From assembly GCA_965232815.1 (NCBI GenBank), contig OZ247427.1, positions 3,596,001-3,660,000 of the forward strand: DNA of 64,000 nt. Reading direction: 5' to 3'. Made by a program: the position numbers and the translations under genes. Within the stretch, counting starts at the first letter, position 1. Each line of letters opens with the position of its first letter. Positions 8,073-16,544 of the stretch are shown here, one piece after another. Below the pieces are notes generated by a model that searched no databases, was not told where the DNA came from, and saw nothing but the letters and a program-made list of their open reading frames with translations. The stretch is from Bin87 sp026710825 (lineage in GTDB: Bacteria > Chloroflexota > Dehalococcoidia > Lucifugimonadales > UBA3495).

Positions 8073-8762
8073 CTATTGGCCCCTGGGTTGCGGCAGGAAT
8101 GGCGTCAGCTTGTCCGCCAGCGACGCCAGGTTGCGTGTCTGTACCCAGACGTGGCCGTTGCCGCGAAACTTCATCACCAGGCCCTCGCCACCGGCGATCA
8201 ACGACCCTATTCCTCCCACCTTGCCTATCGAATACTCCACGTCATCTGTGAAAGCTACCAGGTGCCCGGTGTCCACCACCAGTTCCTTGTCCGCGGTAAC
8301 CGGCACCCGTTTGATCGCTCCGTACGAGTTGTAATACACCGTTCCCGAGCCCCGGTCGGCGTACGCCCGAATGAAAAACAGGCTCTCACCGCTGAAAAAT
8401 CCCCGGAATCCCTGGAACTTGGTATCCGTTTCCACGTTCTCCGTACACGCCAGGAACGAACTCGACTGGATGAAAAGATTGGTCCCCGGCGGCAACTCAA
8501 AAGAACCAATATCCCCGGGCGACGGGGGCGCCAGGCTAACCCAGCCACCCGATCCTTCGCCGGTGAAGGTGTTCAGAAAGAACGACTCGCCGCCCATCAT
8601 CCTGCGTATCCCGCCGAATAGCCCTCCGCCTCCCATGCCGGTCTTCATCCCGACTCCCGCCTGCGCAACCATGGCGCCCGTTTCCGCTTTGATGGACTCG
8701 CCCGGCAGCAACTCGATTGTCAGCAGCGAGTAACTCGGATCAAACTCAATATTCGCCTGCAT
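8073..8762 (-). CDS. TIGR00266/AIM24 family protein
   Basis: This 229-residue beta-rich protein belongs to the AIM24 family, known from mitochondria and bacteria but biochemically obscure. Visible marks are the N-terminal EFDPSYSLLTIELLPGE, GAMVAQ and GGGGLFGGIRRMMGGESFF (50-70), SSFLACTENVETDTKFQG near 110 and GGEGLVMKFRGNGHVWVQTR near the C-terminus. Its length is normal for the family. GGAGG lies upstream of the ATG. It has no membrane segment. It sits between the oxidoreductase and ribH on the same strand, with no obvious functional link. Confidence 0.88.
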   Translation of the reverse strand: MQANIEFDPSYSLLTIELLPGESIKAETGAMVAQAGVGMKTGMGGGGLFGGIRRMMGGESFFLNTFTGEGSGGWVSLAPPSPGDIGSFELPPGTNLFIQSSSFLACTENVETDTKFQGFRGFFSGESLFFIRAYADRGSGTVYYNSYGAIKRVPVTADKELVVDTGHLVAFTDDVEYSIGKVGGIGSLIAGGEGLVMKFRGNGHVWVQTRNLASLADKLTPFLPQPRGQ

Positions 8763-8835
8763 CTCCGCCTCCCAACGGCATGTTTTCAGCGCGCGTCTGT
8801 GCGCGCCTGAGCATGCTTTCTACGCCCGGCGCGTC

Positions 8836-9309
8836 TCATCCGGTTTTGATCGCCTGCACCAGCCTCGCCGACTGGATGGCTCCCACCGCGCAGTCGGAAC
8901 CCAGGTTGCCCACCTTGCCGCCCGAGCGGTTGATCGCCTGCTCCATGTTCTCCGTCGTCAGCACCCCGAACATCGTCGGAATGCCCGTCTCCCTGCCCAC
9001 CGCCGCGATCCCCGACGCCGCCTGGTTGCACACCATGTCGTAGTGGCTCGTCTCTCCGCGTATCACTGCCCCGAGGCAGATCACCGCGTCGTAACGGCCC
9101 GATTCCGCGAAGGTTTTCGCCGCCAACGGCAGTTCGAAGGAACCGGGCACCCATGCTGTCGAGATGTCGCCATCGCGCACTCCGTACTCGGACAGCGTCC
9201 CCAGGGCTCCTTCCATCAGGTTCTTGGTTATCACATTGTTGAAACGGGCCGCGACCACCGCTACCCGCAGGCCGGCCCCATCCAGTCCACCACTAATCTC
9301 TTGCGGCAA
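8836..9309 (-). CDS. ribH: 6,7-dimethyl-8-ribityllumazine synthase
   Basis: RibH condenses 5-amino-6-ribitylaminouracil with 3,4-dihydroxy-2-butanone 4-phosphate, the penultimate step of riboflavin synthesis. It forms pentamers or 60-mer shells in the cytoplasm. The N-terminal VAVVAARFN, the substrate loop WVPGSFELPLAAK near 53 and the catalytic-histidine segment GAVIRGETSHYD near 80 are all present. A TTG start at 9309 with AGGAG eight bases before it gives 157 residues, the family length. A longer reading from 9369 would begin on top of the -10-like TACACT (9369-9374, minus strand). No other rib gene and no FMN-riboswitch-like leader is visible nearby. Confidence 0.93.
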   Translation of the reverse strand: MPQEISGGLDGAGLRVAVVAARFNNVITKNLMEGALGTLSEYGVRDGDISTAWVPGSFELPLAAKTFAESGRYDAVICLGAVIRGETSHYDMVCNQAASGIAAVGRETGIPTMFGVLTTENMEQAINRSGGKVGNLGSDCAVGAIQSARLVQAIKTG

Positions 9310-9460
9310 GGTCTCATCTCCTCGGTTCGCAGTTAGGCCGCCAGACCTTATCCGGCGACCCGCCGGCAAGTGTACACTCTGCCGTCTGCGGTGTCACCAG
9401 AAATCCGAACCGCGCAGTTCATTCCAACGTCGTCCCCAGAACCCTAACCCACCCACGGCC

Positions 9461-9520
9461 AGCCTGTCGAACCACCGGCACTCACCCGCTCATGGTGAGC
9501 CTGTCGCACCACGCCCATGA
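9461..9520. repeat. GCTCATGGTGAGCCTGTCGA-family repeat, 37-base period
   Basis: A degenerate copy starting AGCCTGTCGAACCAC at 9461 is followed 37 bases later by AGCCTGTCGCACCAC. The second copy lies inside a hairpin with arms CTCATGG and CCATGAG (9489-9520). The right-hand part overlaps the last codons of the kinase gene at 9490. Confidence 0.65.
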
Positions 9521-10617
9521 GATAGCACATCGGTCAATCGGTCGTGCAGTTCCGCCAACGACGCCACTTCGCCCATCAACAGCGCTCTGGCCGTCTCCCT
9601 GGCGTACCGTTTCTCCTCTTTCCGCGTTATGTACTCCGCCGGCGATTTCCCGTCGACCCGCGCCAGCAGCAGCGCGCCCATCTGCCGTGCCGTGCCGCGC
9701 TCCAGCGTTTCTTCGTCTCCGGCTTGACCTGCCACGGACGCCAAATACGCATTCCAGAAACCGCGCGCCGCCCGGCCATACCGCTCCGCCCACTCCGGCC
9801 GGTGTATCGCTTTCAACGTCATGTGATTCAGCATGAACGCCAGGTCAAACACCGGATTCCCCAGATGCACCACCTCGAAATCCAGCAGGAATACCTCCGC
9901 CTCATTCCCTTGCCCGCTGACGATGATGTTCTTGGGACTGAAATCGCCGTGCACCAACGCTCGCCTTTCCTCGACACCCGGCAGCATGCGCGAGGCCTCG
10001 GACTCCAAAACATCCGCCAATTCCGGATGCGCCAAAGCCGTGGCTCGGTGGTACGGATCGATGCGCAGTTGGACGAAACACTCCAGGTCCTCAAACTCCG
10101 CCAAACCATCCGGCACATCAGCACCCACCACCATCGACGATCCGTGGATCTCGCCCAGCATGGATCCCACCCGCTCGGCCGCAACAACGTCGATGTGCCC
10201 GCCAAGCAACTGCTCCTTCCAGTTGGCGCCATCCCGCGGCGCCGCCGTCATGACGAAAACGAAATTCTCCCGGTCCTCGTCCACCACCCTAGGAACCGAC
10301 CATGTCGCCCGCGACCCTTCGTCATCCTCATGTTGTCCCGCCCGGTGGTCGATGCCTGCCAGGTAATCAATCCCCGCCCGCTCCCGGTGAATCCTCTTGC
10401 GGTCCGCGAACCAGTCGTCCTCCACCCTCAACTTGGGCAGCGATTGTTTGAGCACCAGCCCACGGTCGCCGGCCCCAGCCACATCCACCTTGATCACGAT
10501 GTTGGAAACGCCGCCGCCCAGGAACTCGGCAACCGCGTCCCTCCCATCGGCCGGCGTGAGGACGCCGCGATCCATTAGGTACCGGACGGCATTCTCAGCC
10601 GAAAGTTCAAACCCCAT
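9490..10617 (-). CDS. APH-fold small-molecule kinase (phosphotransferase family)
   Basis: This 375-residue protein has the aminoglycoside/choline phosphotransferase fold. It shows GGGVSNIVIKVD (nucleotide loop, near 34), the catalytic-loop Brenner motif LVHGDFSPKNIIV near 218 and the metal-binding segment FLLDFEVVHLGNPVFDLAF near 240. The overall pattern is close to methylthioribose-kinase-like members, but the substrate cannot be assigned and antibiotic resistance should not be inferred. The final nine or so codons and the stop lie within a palindromic spacer repeat, so the C-terminal SHGRGATGSP tail looks repeat-derived. A second repeat (10684-10720) lies upstream of the start. Confidence 0.82.
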   Translation of the reverse strand: MGFELSAENAVRYLMDRGVLTPADGRDAVAEFLGGGVSNIVIKVDVAGAGDRGLVLKQSLPKLRVEDDWFADRKRIHRERAGIDYLAGIDHRAGQHEDDEGSRATWSVPRVVDEDRENFVFVMTAAPRDGANWKEQLLGGHIDVVAAERVGSMLGEIHGSSMVVGADVPDGLAEFEDLECFVQLRIDPYHRATALAHPELADVLESEASRMLPGVEERRALVHGDFSPKNIIVSGQGNEAEVFLLDFEVVHLGNPVFDLAFMLNHMTLKAIHRPEWAERYGRAARGFWNAYLASVAGQAGDEETLERGTARQMGALLLARVDGKSPAEYITRKEEKRYARETARALLMGEVASLAELHDRLTDVLSHGRGATGSP

Positions 10618-10683
10618 TTCGTCCCGCGCGATCCAATGCGGCCTCTTCCGACGCTGGGCGCGCCCACTTTCCGAAATCAGGCA

Positions 10684-10720
10684 GTCCGCTCATTGTGGTC
10701 GCGTCGCACCACAAGCGGAC
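10684..10720. repeat. GTCCGCTC-family palindromic repeat
   Basis: A near-perfect palindrome starts GTCCGCTCA and ends AAGCGGAC, with inner arms TTGTGGT and ACCACAA. It belongs with the repeats at 9461, 15026 and 29595 and separates two minus-strand genes. Confidence 0.7.
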
Positions 10721-10759
10721 CGCCATTGACCCATCGTCCCGGCGCCGAAATGCCCGAGC

Positions 10760-11719
10760 CTAAACGTTCGCCGCCACCTGCGTCGTGAAGTCTTCCAGAT
10801 GCCCCAGCGTCTCTTCCAAGTTCCCGTCCGCGCTCAACCGCGCGATGTCGAGCACCAGGTAACTCACGCCCATCTCCTCGTACTCCCGTATGTCGCCCGC
10901 GATCTGGTCGCTGCTGCCCACGAACCGCCTGCGGTCATCGCTGGTGTCGGTCCCCGTGATGCGGTAGTCGTGCGACCGGTAGATGATCTGGATTTCATCA
11001 GGGTTCCGGCCGGCCCGCTCCGCCGTTCGCCGCAAACGCCCCATGCTGTCCTGCAGCGCTTCCGGCGTCCCCACCGGAAATGCCGGATTGTTCCCGATCG
11101 GATACCACCCGTCGCACAGCGTCGCCGCTCGCCGGATCGCCGGCCTGCTCTCGCCGCCTACCCAGAACGGTGGGTGCGGCTTCTGCACGGGTTTGGGCAG
11201 GAACCATATGTCCGAGAAATTCACGTACTTGCCCTGAAACGTCGGGTCGTCCGACGTCCAAAGCTCCTTGAAAGCCCGGATGTACTCATCGGTCACCGCT
11301 CCCCGCTCATCGAACGGCTCGCATCCCACCGCCTCGAACTCCTCGCGGCACCACCCGACGCCGACGCCCACGATCAGCCGCCCGCCCGACAGCACATCCA
11401 GCGTCGACAGCGCCTTGGCCGCCACCAGCGGGTTGCGGTGTGGCACGATCAGCACCGACGTCGCCAACCGGATTTTCTGCGTCGCTCCGGCCATGAACGC
11501 CAGCGCCGTGATCTGCTCCATCGCCTGCCCCGACGCCGACCCTGGAAACTCGCCCGTCTCGGTGTACGGGTAGTCCGAGTCAATACTCTTGGGCACCAGG
11601 ATGTGGTCGCCCAGCGCTATCGAGTCGAATCCCAACTCCTCCGCTTTCTGCGCGATCGTCGCCATGTTGTCCGGCGTGGCCAGCGGCCCCCGCCCCGGAA
11701 GCGTGATTCCGTACTGCAT
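10760..11719 (-). CDS. LLM-class F420-dependent oxidoreductase
   Basis: This is a second luciferase-like TIM-barrel oxidoreductase, 319 residues long. Visible marks are the N-terminal MQYGITLPGRG, AEELGFDSIALGDHILVP near 30, ATSVLIVPHRNP near 85, SGGRLIVGVGVGW near 107 and PHPPFWVGGESRPAIRRAA near 182. These are typical of F420-dependent members. The ATG at 11719 has AGAGG nine bases upstream, whereas a TTG nine bases earlier leaves no room for that site. It is clearly distinct from the 7081 protein, so it is not a recent duplicate. The substrate is unknown. The DUF4058 gene ends 54 bases upstream on the same strand. Confidence 0.87.
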   Translation of the reverse strand: MQYGITLPGRGPLATPDNMATIAQKAEELGFDSIALGDHILVPKSIDSDYPYTETGEFPGSASGQAMEQITALAFMAGATQKIRLATSVLIVPHRNPLVAAKALSTLDVLSGGRLIVGVGVGWCREEFEAVGCEPFDERGAVTDEYIRAFKELWTSDDPTFQGKYVNFSDIWFLPKPVQKPHPPFWVGGESRPAIRRAATLCDGWYPIGNNPAFPVGTPEALQDSMGRLRRTAERAGRNPDEIQIIYRSHDYRITGTDTSDDRRRFVGSSDQIAGDIREYEEMGVSYLVLDIARLSADGNLEETLGHLEDFTTQVAANV

Positions 11720-11773
11720 CTGCTTCAACCTCTTTGCGCTGGTGCGTCGCGTTTCCTGATTCGTGATGGCGGG

Positions 11774-12580
11774 TCATTCCGCGCCTTGAAACGCGCTCAA
11801 CCGTGCCTGGACCCATTCCTGGTACTCCGGCTCCAACGCCGGCCCCGGCGGTGGGTTCTTATAGTTGACTACCAAATTGTAGCGGGCCGTATGGTGCATC
11901 GCCGCCAGTAGGGGACCAATGTCGGTCTCGATCTGCTCGTCGCCTTCCAACAACGGGAGGGGAAACCGGGGGATGGAGTCGCGCACCATAAAGGGAAACA
12001 GGCGCGCCGATGGACGCCACTGCTCCCGGCTGACCAGGATCCGGTAATGACAATGGGCAACTGATGTGGTCAGCGGCATCGGCTCGCCGACCCGCAGAAG
12101 GTCAATCTCCACCAAGTTCACCGGAGATGCGAGGATATCTTCGCGCTTGCGGATATAGTCGGCGCGCCCGCGTCCGGGCAACTTGTTGGACGGCGACAGA
12201 ATTTCCACCACTGTGACCACCTGATCTTCGGGAGCGCGTCGGATTTGAAGGTAGGTAACCCTCACCGGCGCAGGCGTTGAAACGGGAATGCTACCTGCCG
12301 GCTCAACGGGGTCTTGCACTGCGATGTTGCCACGGCCGGCGCGTCCGACCGTAACAGAGAGGTCAGGAATGATGTCCCGCGATTCATCTGCATCAGCCGA
12401 TAGGGTCACGTCTAGCTCGTACCGCTCGTTGATTTCCATGCGGTACTGCGGCGGCAGTTGCGGTCCAAGGCTCGTCTGCATTGCAGCAATCAAGCCGTTG
12501 TGTACGCCGGGCCAAAGGCGCGGCAACTCCAAGTATGGATTCATCCCAGGAAACGGGTTGTCGTATCGCACCGTCGTCAT
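11774..12580 (-). CDS. DUF4058 family protein
   Basis: This 268-residue protein has the DUF4058 signatures: NPFPGMNPYLELPRLWPGVH near the N-terminus and VVTVVEILSPSNKLPGRGR near 120. The second motif resembles the core of PD-(D/E)XK folds such as Uma2, so a nuclease-like fold is possible but inferred. The family has no established function; it is common in Cyanobacteria, Chloroflexota and Planctomycetes. The gene sits between an oxidoreductase and an SDR on the same strand, and the context does not suggest a role. Confidence 0.85.
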   Translation of the reverse strand: MTTVRYDNPFPGMNPYLELPRLWPGVHNGLIAAMQTSLGPQLPPQYRMEINERYELDVTLSADADESRDIIPDLSVTVGRAGRGNIAVQDPVEPAGSIPVSTPAPVRVTYLQIRRAPEDQVVTVVEILSPSNKLPGRGRADYIRKREDILASPVNLVEIDLLRVGEPMPLTTSVAHCHYRILVSREQWRPSARLFPFMVRDSIPRFPLPLLEGDEQIETDIGPLLAAMHHTARYNLVVNYKNPPPGPALEPEYQEWVQARLSAFQGAE

Positions 12581-12607
12581 CGCAATACACTCCGATCGTC
12601 TCAGGCA

Positions 12608-13456
12608 TCAGTGGAACAGTATCCCGCCGTTCACGTTGTACGATTGCCCCGTAATCAACTCCGAGTCCGGTCCCGCCAGGAACGCCACCAAGTTTGCCAC
12701 GTCCTCAGGCTCCGCAATCCGACCCAACGGCGTGCGCTCCGATGACGCCGACACGATCTGCGCCCGGAACTCTTCCTGCGTCATCCCCCGCTCTTGCGCC
12801 TGCGCCCGCTCCCAGTAGCTCATCCGGTCCGTGTTGATCGGCCCGGGACACACTGCGTTCACCGTGATCCCGTGGGGTGCCAGGTCCATCGCCGACGCCT
12901 GCGTCAGCCCGATCACCGCAAACTTGCTCGCCGAATACGCCGCCCCGTCCGCGCTGGCCTGCTTCCCGGCGTTGCTGGCGATGTTCACCACGCGCCCGCC
13001 GTTCCCCAGCCTCACCATCTCGCGCCCCGCGTGCTTGGTGCACAGGAACACCGCCGTCGTGTTGATCGCGAGAAAATGCTGCCACACCTCCTCCTCAAGC
13101 TCGGTAACTGGAACCTTGTCCCGCCCGATGATCGCCCGGGCATTGTTCACCATTATGTCCAGTCGTCCATAGTGGTTCACCGTCTCGGCCACCAAACCCT
13201 CGATCTCGTCCGGCTTTGACAGGTCCGCATAGATCGGCAGCACCCGCCGTCCCAGGCTCTCCACTTCCTCGGCCACGCTGTCGATGGACTGCCACTCGGA
13301 GCGCACCTCTCCAGGCGGCAGGTCATCCACCTGCCGCCGCACATCCGTGATCGCCACATCCGCGCCCAACGACGCCAGCTTCAGCGCAGTAGCACGCCCC
13401 ACGCCGCGCATCCCGCCCGCTCCTGTTATCAACGCAACTTTTCCTTCCAGGCTCAT
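12608..13456 (-). CDS. SDR family oxidoreductase
   Basis: This classical short-chain dehydrogenase of 282 residues reduces or oxidises a hydroxyl/keto group with NAD(P). The cofactor motif is GAGGMRGVGRA near 11; the NNARA segment, the catalytic serine region VVNIASN, the YSASK tetrad element and the C-terminal SELITGQSYNVNGG follow. Between strands 2 and 3 there is a longer loop than usual (RRQVDDLPPGEVRSEWQS). The ATG at 13456 has GGGAGG upstream. The stop of the HD-domain gene lies only two bases before it, so the two are translationally coupled and probably act on the same compound. Confidence 0.9.
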   Translation of the reverse strand: MSLEGKVALITGAGGMRGVGRATALKLASLGADVAITDVRRQVDDLPPGEVRSEWQSIDSVAEEVESLGRRVLPIYADLSKPDEIEGLVAETVNHYGRLDIMVNNARAIIGRDKVPVTELEEEVWQHFLAINTTAVFLCTKHAGREMVRLGNGGRVVNIASNAGKQASADGAAYSASKFAVIGLTQASAMDLAPHGITVNAVCPGPINTDRMSYWERAQAQERGMTQEEFRAQIVSASSERTPLGRIAEPEDVANLVAFLAGPDSELITGQSYNVNGGILFH

Positions 13457-13458
13457 AA

Positions 13459-14046
13459 TCACTCCCTCCCCATGCTGAACGGTTCCCGCGCAAATATCCG
13501 CCGCACCATCGGCTCGAAGAACTCCAGCGGCAGAGACTCGTACTCGGGATCGAACGACGATTGGTCCCAGCGTTCGCAGAAATCCACCGTATCCTGGTAC
13601 CACGGGTGGTCGATAAAGCGGTCGCGCGCGTTCCGGTCGCCGCCAAAATGGTGCGCGTAATAGTAGCTCTGGAACAGCCCGTGCTCCCGCACAATCCAGT
13701 AGGTGCGCTCCGAAACGTACGGTCGCAGCACCGCCGCCGCCAACTCGCTGTGGTTGTGCGGTGACAGCAGGTCTCCGATGTCGTGCAGCAGCGCCGCCAC
13801 CACCATCTCCTCATCCGCATCGTCGCGGTACGCTCGCGTTGCCGACTGCAACGAGTGCTCCAGCCGGTCCACCTTGTACCCGCCCAGCGACCCCGCCAGG
13901 CCCCGCAGTTGCTCCAGCACCCGGTCCGCCGTGCTGGCGGCGAACTCCGCCTCCAGCCGCTCCAGCATCTCGTAGTCTTCTTTCGTTCCCGCCGCCATGC
14001 TGGTGAACGACACCATCGCCGTTTCAACCTGTGAACCCTCGCTCAT
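13459..14046 (-). CDS. HD-domain protein, candidate diiron oxygenase of the PhnZ/TmpB/MIOX kind
   Basis: This 195-residue protein has an HD fold. Possible metal ligands fall in the order H64, H88-D89, H97 or H99, H122, H132/H133 and D161, within DRLEHSLQSAT, ALLHDIGDLLSPHNHSE, VREHGLFQ, YAHHFGGD and ERWDQSSFDP. The order of His, HD, His, His, Asp and the 24-residue gap between H64 and H88 resemble HD-fold mixed-valent diiron oxygenases such as PhnZ, rather than nucleotide phosphohydrolases. That reading is inference. The ATG at 14046 has GGGAG eight bases upstream. The gene is coupled to the SDR downstream and divergent from another SDR at 14126. No phosphonate genes are seen. Confidence 0.75.
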   Translation of the reverse strand: MSEGSQVETAMVSFTSMAAGTKEDYEMLERLEAEFAASTADRVLEQLRGLAGSLGGYKVDRLEHSLQSATRAYRDDADEEMVVAALLHDIGDLLSPHNHSELAAAVLRPYVSERTYWIVREHGLFQSYYYAHHFGGDRNARDRFIDHPWYQDTVDFCERWDQSSFDPEYESLPLEFFEPMVRRIFAREPFSMGRE

Positions 14047-14125
14047 CGACATGCTCCCATCATGTAGTATGTAGCCGGATTGTATCACCGCCCAGCGTGA
14101 ATATTCGGCCCACGGGAGACGAACG

Positions 14126-14959
14126 ATGGCAGACTCGCAGCGACTCGACGGTAAGGTCGCCCTCATCACCGGCGGCGGCCGCGGCATCGGCCAGGCCATC
14201 GCCCGCGCCTACGCCGCCGAGGGCGCGAATCTGGCCCTCGCCGCCCGCACCGACGCCGAACTCCAGGAGACCGCCCAGGGTATCCGCGATCAATTCGGCT
14301 CCGATGTCATCACCGTTCTGACCGACGTAACCGACCGCGCCCAGGTGGACAACGCCGTCGCACGGACCATCGATCACTTCGGCGTCATCGACACCCTCGT
14401 GAACAACGCCGGCAACTCAGGCCAGATTGGCCCGCTCTGGACCCTCGATCCCGATCGCTGGGCCAACACCATATCAATCCACATCCTCGGCACCTACTAC
14501 GGCTGCCGCGCTGCCATCCCCCACATGCTCGAGCGCGGCAGCGGCCGCATCGTCAACATGTCCGGCGTCGGCGGACCCAACGACACCTCCTACGACGCCG
14601 CCAAGATCGCCATCGTCAACCTCACCGAGAACCTCAGCGTCGAGTTGGCCGGCGCCGGCATCACCGTCAACGCCATCAGCCCCGGCTCCATCCACACCCG
14701 CATGTGGGAGGAGGTCCGCGACATGGCCTACGAAGCCGGCGACATGGAGATGTACGAAAAAGGCGTCCAGGTAACCTCGGGCGGTGGCGCATCCATCGAG
14801 CGCGCCGCAGAACTCGCCGTCATGCTCGGCAGCGACCAGTGCGGCAACCTGTCCGGCCGCCTCATCCGCGCCAACCTGGACACCTTCGAAGACATCCCGG
14901 CCAACGTCGACGCCATCATGGCCGCCGACACCTACCTCCTCCGCCGCGTCAACCCCTAA
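14126..14959 (+). CDS. SDR family oxidoreductase
   Basis: This NAD(P)-dependent short-chain dehydrogenase has 277 residues, with the cofactor motif TGGGRGIGQA near 16, NNAGNSG near 92, the serine segment NMSGVGG and the catalytic YDAAK near 155. The SPGSIHTRMWEE loop follows. The C-terminal part (residues 200-277) departs from the usual pattern and ends in RLIRANLDTFEDIP, so its substrate pocket probably differs from those of the other SDRs here. It is divergent from the HD-domain gene; the 79 bases between their starts must carry both promoters. No terminator is obvious downstream. Confidence 0.9.
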   Translation: MADSQRLDGKVALITGGGRGIGQAIARAYAAEGANLALAARTDAELQETAQGIRDQFGSDVITVLTDVTDRAQVDNAVARTIDHFGVIDTLVNNAGNSGQIGPLWTLDPDRWANTISIHILGTYYGCRAAIPHMLERGSGRIVNMSGVGGPNDTSYDAAKIAIVNLTENLSVELAGAGITVNAISPGSIHTRMWEEVRDMAYEAGDMEMYEKGVQVTSGGGASIERAAELAVMLGSDQCGNLSGRLIRANLDTFEDIPANVDAIMAADTYLLRRVNP

Positions 14960-15025
14960 TCCGACCCAGACCAAGCCCGATAGCCTTAACCTACCAGGCC
15001 CGCACAAAAAACCGCCTCCCCGCCC

Positions 15026-15054
15026 GCTCATGGTGAGCCTGTCGAACCACGAGC
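15026..15054. repeat. GCTCATGGTGAGCCTGTCGA-family palindromic repeat
   Basis: It begins GCTCATGGTGAGCC and ends CGAACCACGAGC, so the outer bases pair as an imperfect hairpin. It lies in the 244-base convergent spacer (14960-15203), which holds no gene. Confidence 0.7.
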
Positions 15055-15203
15055 CTGCCCACTGACAAGCTCAGGACAACCCGCATCGTCGTTCCCAGTC
15101 CGTCTGAGCCGCATGCAATCTCGTCGAAACAGCAGGGCATCGTGTGCCGCGCAGGTCGCCAAGTCGCGCCGACCCTTCCGTTGACCAAGCATACGCGCGT
15201 GAG

Positions 15204-16529
15204 CTAATTGTCCCCCGGCTCACCCACCACCGCAGCAGCAGCCAGCGACGGATGCGTCGGCGGCCTCGCCAGCAGCAGCGCCGCTGCCGTCAAAACCCCC
15301 AGCGCCGCGTAGATGATGAACGCGATTCCGTAACCACCCGCCATGTGGTAGACCAACCCCGACGCCACCGCGCCTATCGCCTGACCCAGCGACGTGAACG
15401 GCTCCGTCACCCCGCGTATCGTCCCCAACGACTGCCGCCCGAAGAAGTTCGCGTACGCCACCGGCGGCACCACCAGGATTCCCGCCACTGCGATCCCGAA
15501 CAGGCCCGCCGCCAGATAGGTCAGCAGCACCGTGTCCGCGACCACGAAAATCGCGCACGCCACCGCCATCACCAGCGCGACAATCGCGTAGGTGTACGAC
15601 ACCCTCAGTTGCTCCAGTACGCGACCCCACAGCAGGCTCCCGATGCCCGTGCCCAACGCGTTGATCACGATGCTGAACTGCGACAGCGCCAGGTCAATCC
15701 CCTTGGACCGCAACAGGTCGGCCTGATAGGTATTGGTGCCCGACTGCAGCAGGAACAAAAAGCCGGTCCCCAACGCCAGTACCCATAGGCCCGGTGTCCG
15801 CAGTGCCTCCCGCGTCGTCCATTCAATCCCTGATTCAGCAGCCTGCGCGTCCGGCGCAGCCGCGGTCTCTGCCGCCTCCGCGAGATCGTCCGGATTATCG
15901 CCATCCGGCAGCAATCCCACGTCCTCCGGCCGTTGCGCGATCAGCAACGACGCCGGCCCCAGCGCGACGACGTACACCATCAGACCCAGCACTATCCAGG
16001 CCGTTTCCCATCCCCAGACCACGCTGACCCACGTCGCCACCATCGGGAAAACCACCATGCCCCCCGAGTGAGACAGGAACAATAGCCCCGTCGCTCGTCC
16101 CCGCTGCCGCACAAACCAGCGTCCGACCACAGTCGCCGGCCCCACATTCAACGGACTGCTGAACATGATCCGCCCGATCGCCAGCGCCGCGTAAAAAATG
16201 GCGATATGCACCGACAGCCACGCCATCGCCATCGTGCTGATGCCGATGATGATGATCCCCAGCACCAGCACCACCCGCGCGCCATACCTGTCTATCGCCC
16301 AACCCACGGGCGGGGAGGCCCCCGTAGCGAGCAAGCCGCCCACTGCCGCCGCGCCCCCGATCAATGCCCGGCTCCAGCCGGTGTCGTCGGCAATCAGCGG
16401 CACAAACACCGCAAACGTCAGGCTCCCGGCGGCATTCCGCACGAACATGCTGCTGCCGGCCGATCCCAGCACGACCCAGCCATAATAAAACGGCAACCGC
16501 CGCGACAAATATCCAATCAGTATGTGCAT
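15204..16529 (-). CDS. MFS transporter
   Basis: This 441-residue major facilitator has about twelve hydrophobic segments in two halves. The halves are separated by a cytoplasmic loop rich in Asp and Ala that follows RPEDVGLLPDGD. The loop between helices 2 and 3 reads GWAIDRYGARVV, the family's D-R-x-G-x-R motif. The N-terminus FYYGWVVLGSAG resembles the OFA/monocarboxylate branch, which suggests an organic anion substrate, but this is inference. It begins 15 bases after the stop of the TOPRIM-like gene upstream and could be transcribed with it, though its base composition matches the host rather than that pair. Confidence 0.9.
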   Translation of the reverse strand: MHILIGYLSRRLPFYYGWVVLGSAGSSMFVRNAAGSLTFAVFVPLIADDTGWSRALIGGAAAVGGLLATGASPPVGWAIDRYGARVVLVLGIIIIGISTMAMAWLSVHIAIFYAALAIGRIMFSSPLNVGPATVVGRWFVRQRGRATGLLFLSHSGGMVVFPMVATWVSVVWGWETAWIVLGLMVYVVALGPASLLIAQRPEDVGLLPDGDNPDDLAEAAETAAAPDAQAAESGIEWTTREALRTPGLWVLALGTGFLFLLQSGTNTYQADLLRSKGIDLALSQFSIVINALGTGIGSLLWGRVLEQLRVSYTYAIVALVMAVACAIFVVADTVLLTYLAAGLFGIAVAGILVVPPVAYANFFGRQSLGTIRGVTEPFTSLGQAIGAVASGLVYHMAGGYGIAFIIYAALGVLTAAALLLARPPTHPSLAAAAVVGEPGDN

Positions 16530-16544
16530 CGCGCGAGTATGCCC

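Noticed and set aside
9310..9489. FMN riboswitch ahead of ribH
   Set aside because: The conserved RFN blocks are not present in the 180 bases upstream; only a -10-like element is visible.
9490..10617. Antibiotic-resistance phosphotransferase
   Set aside because: The APH fold alone does not indicate resistance; the pattern is nearer to general small-molecule kinases.
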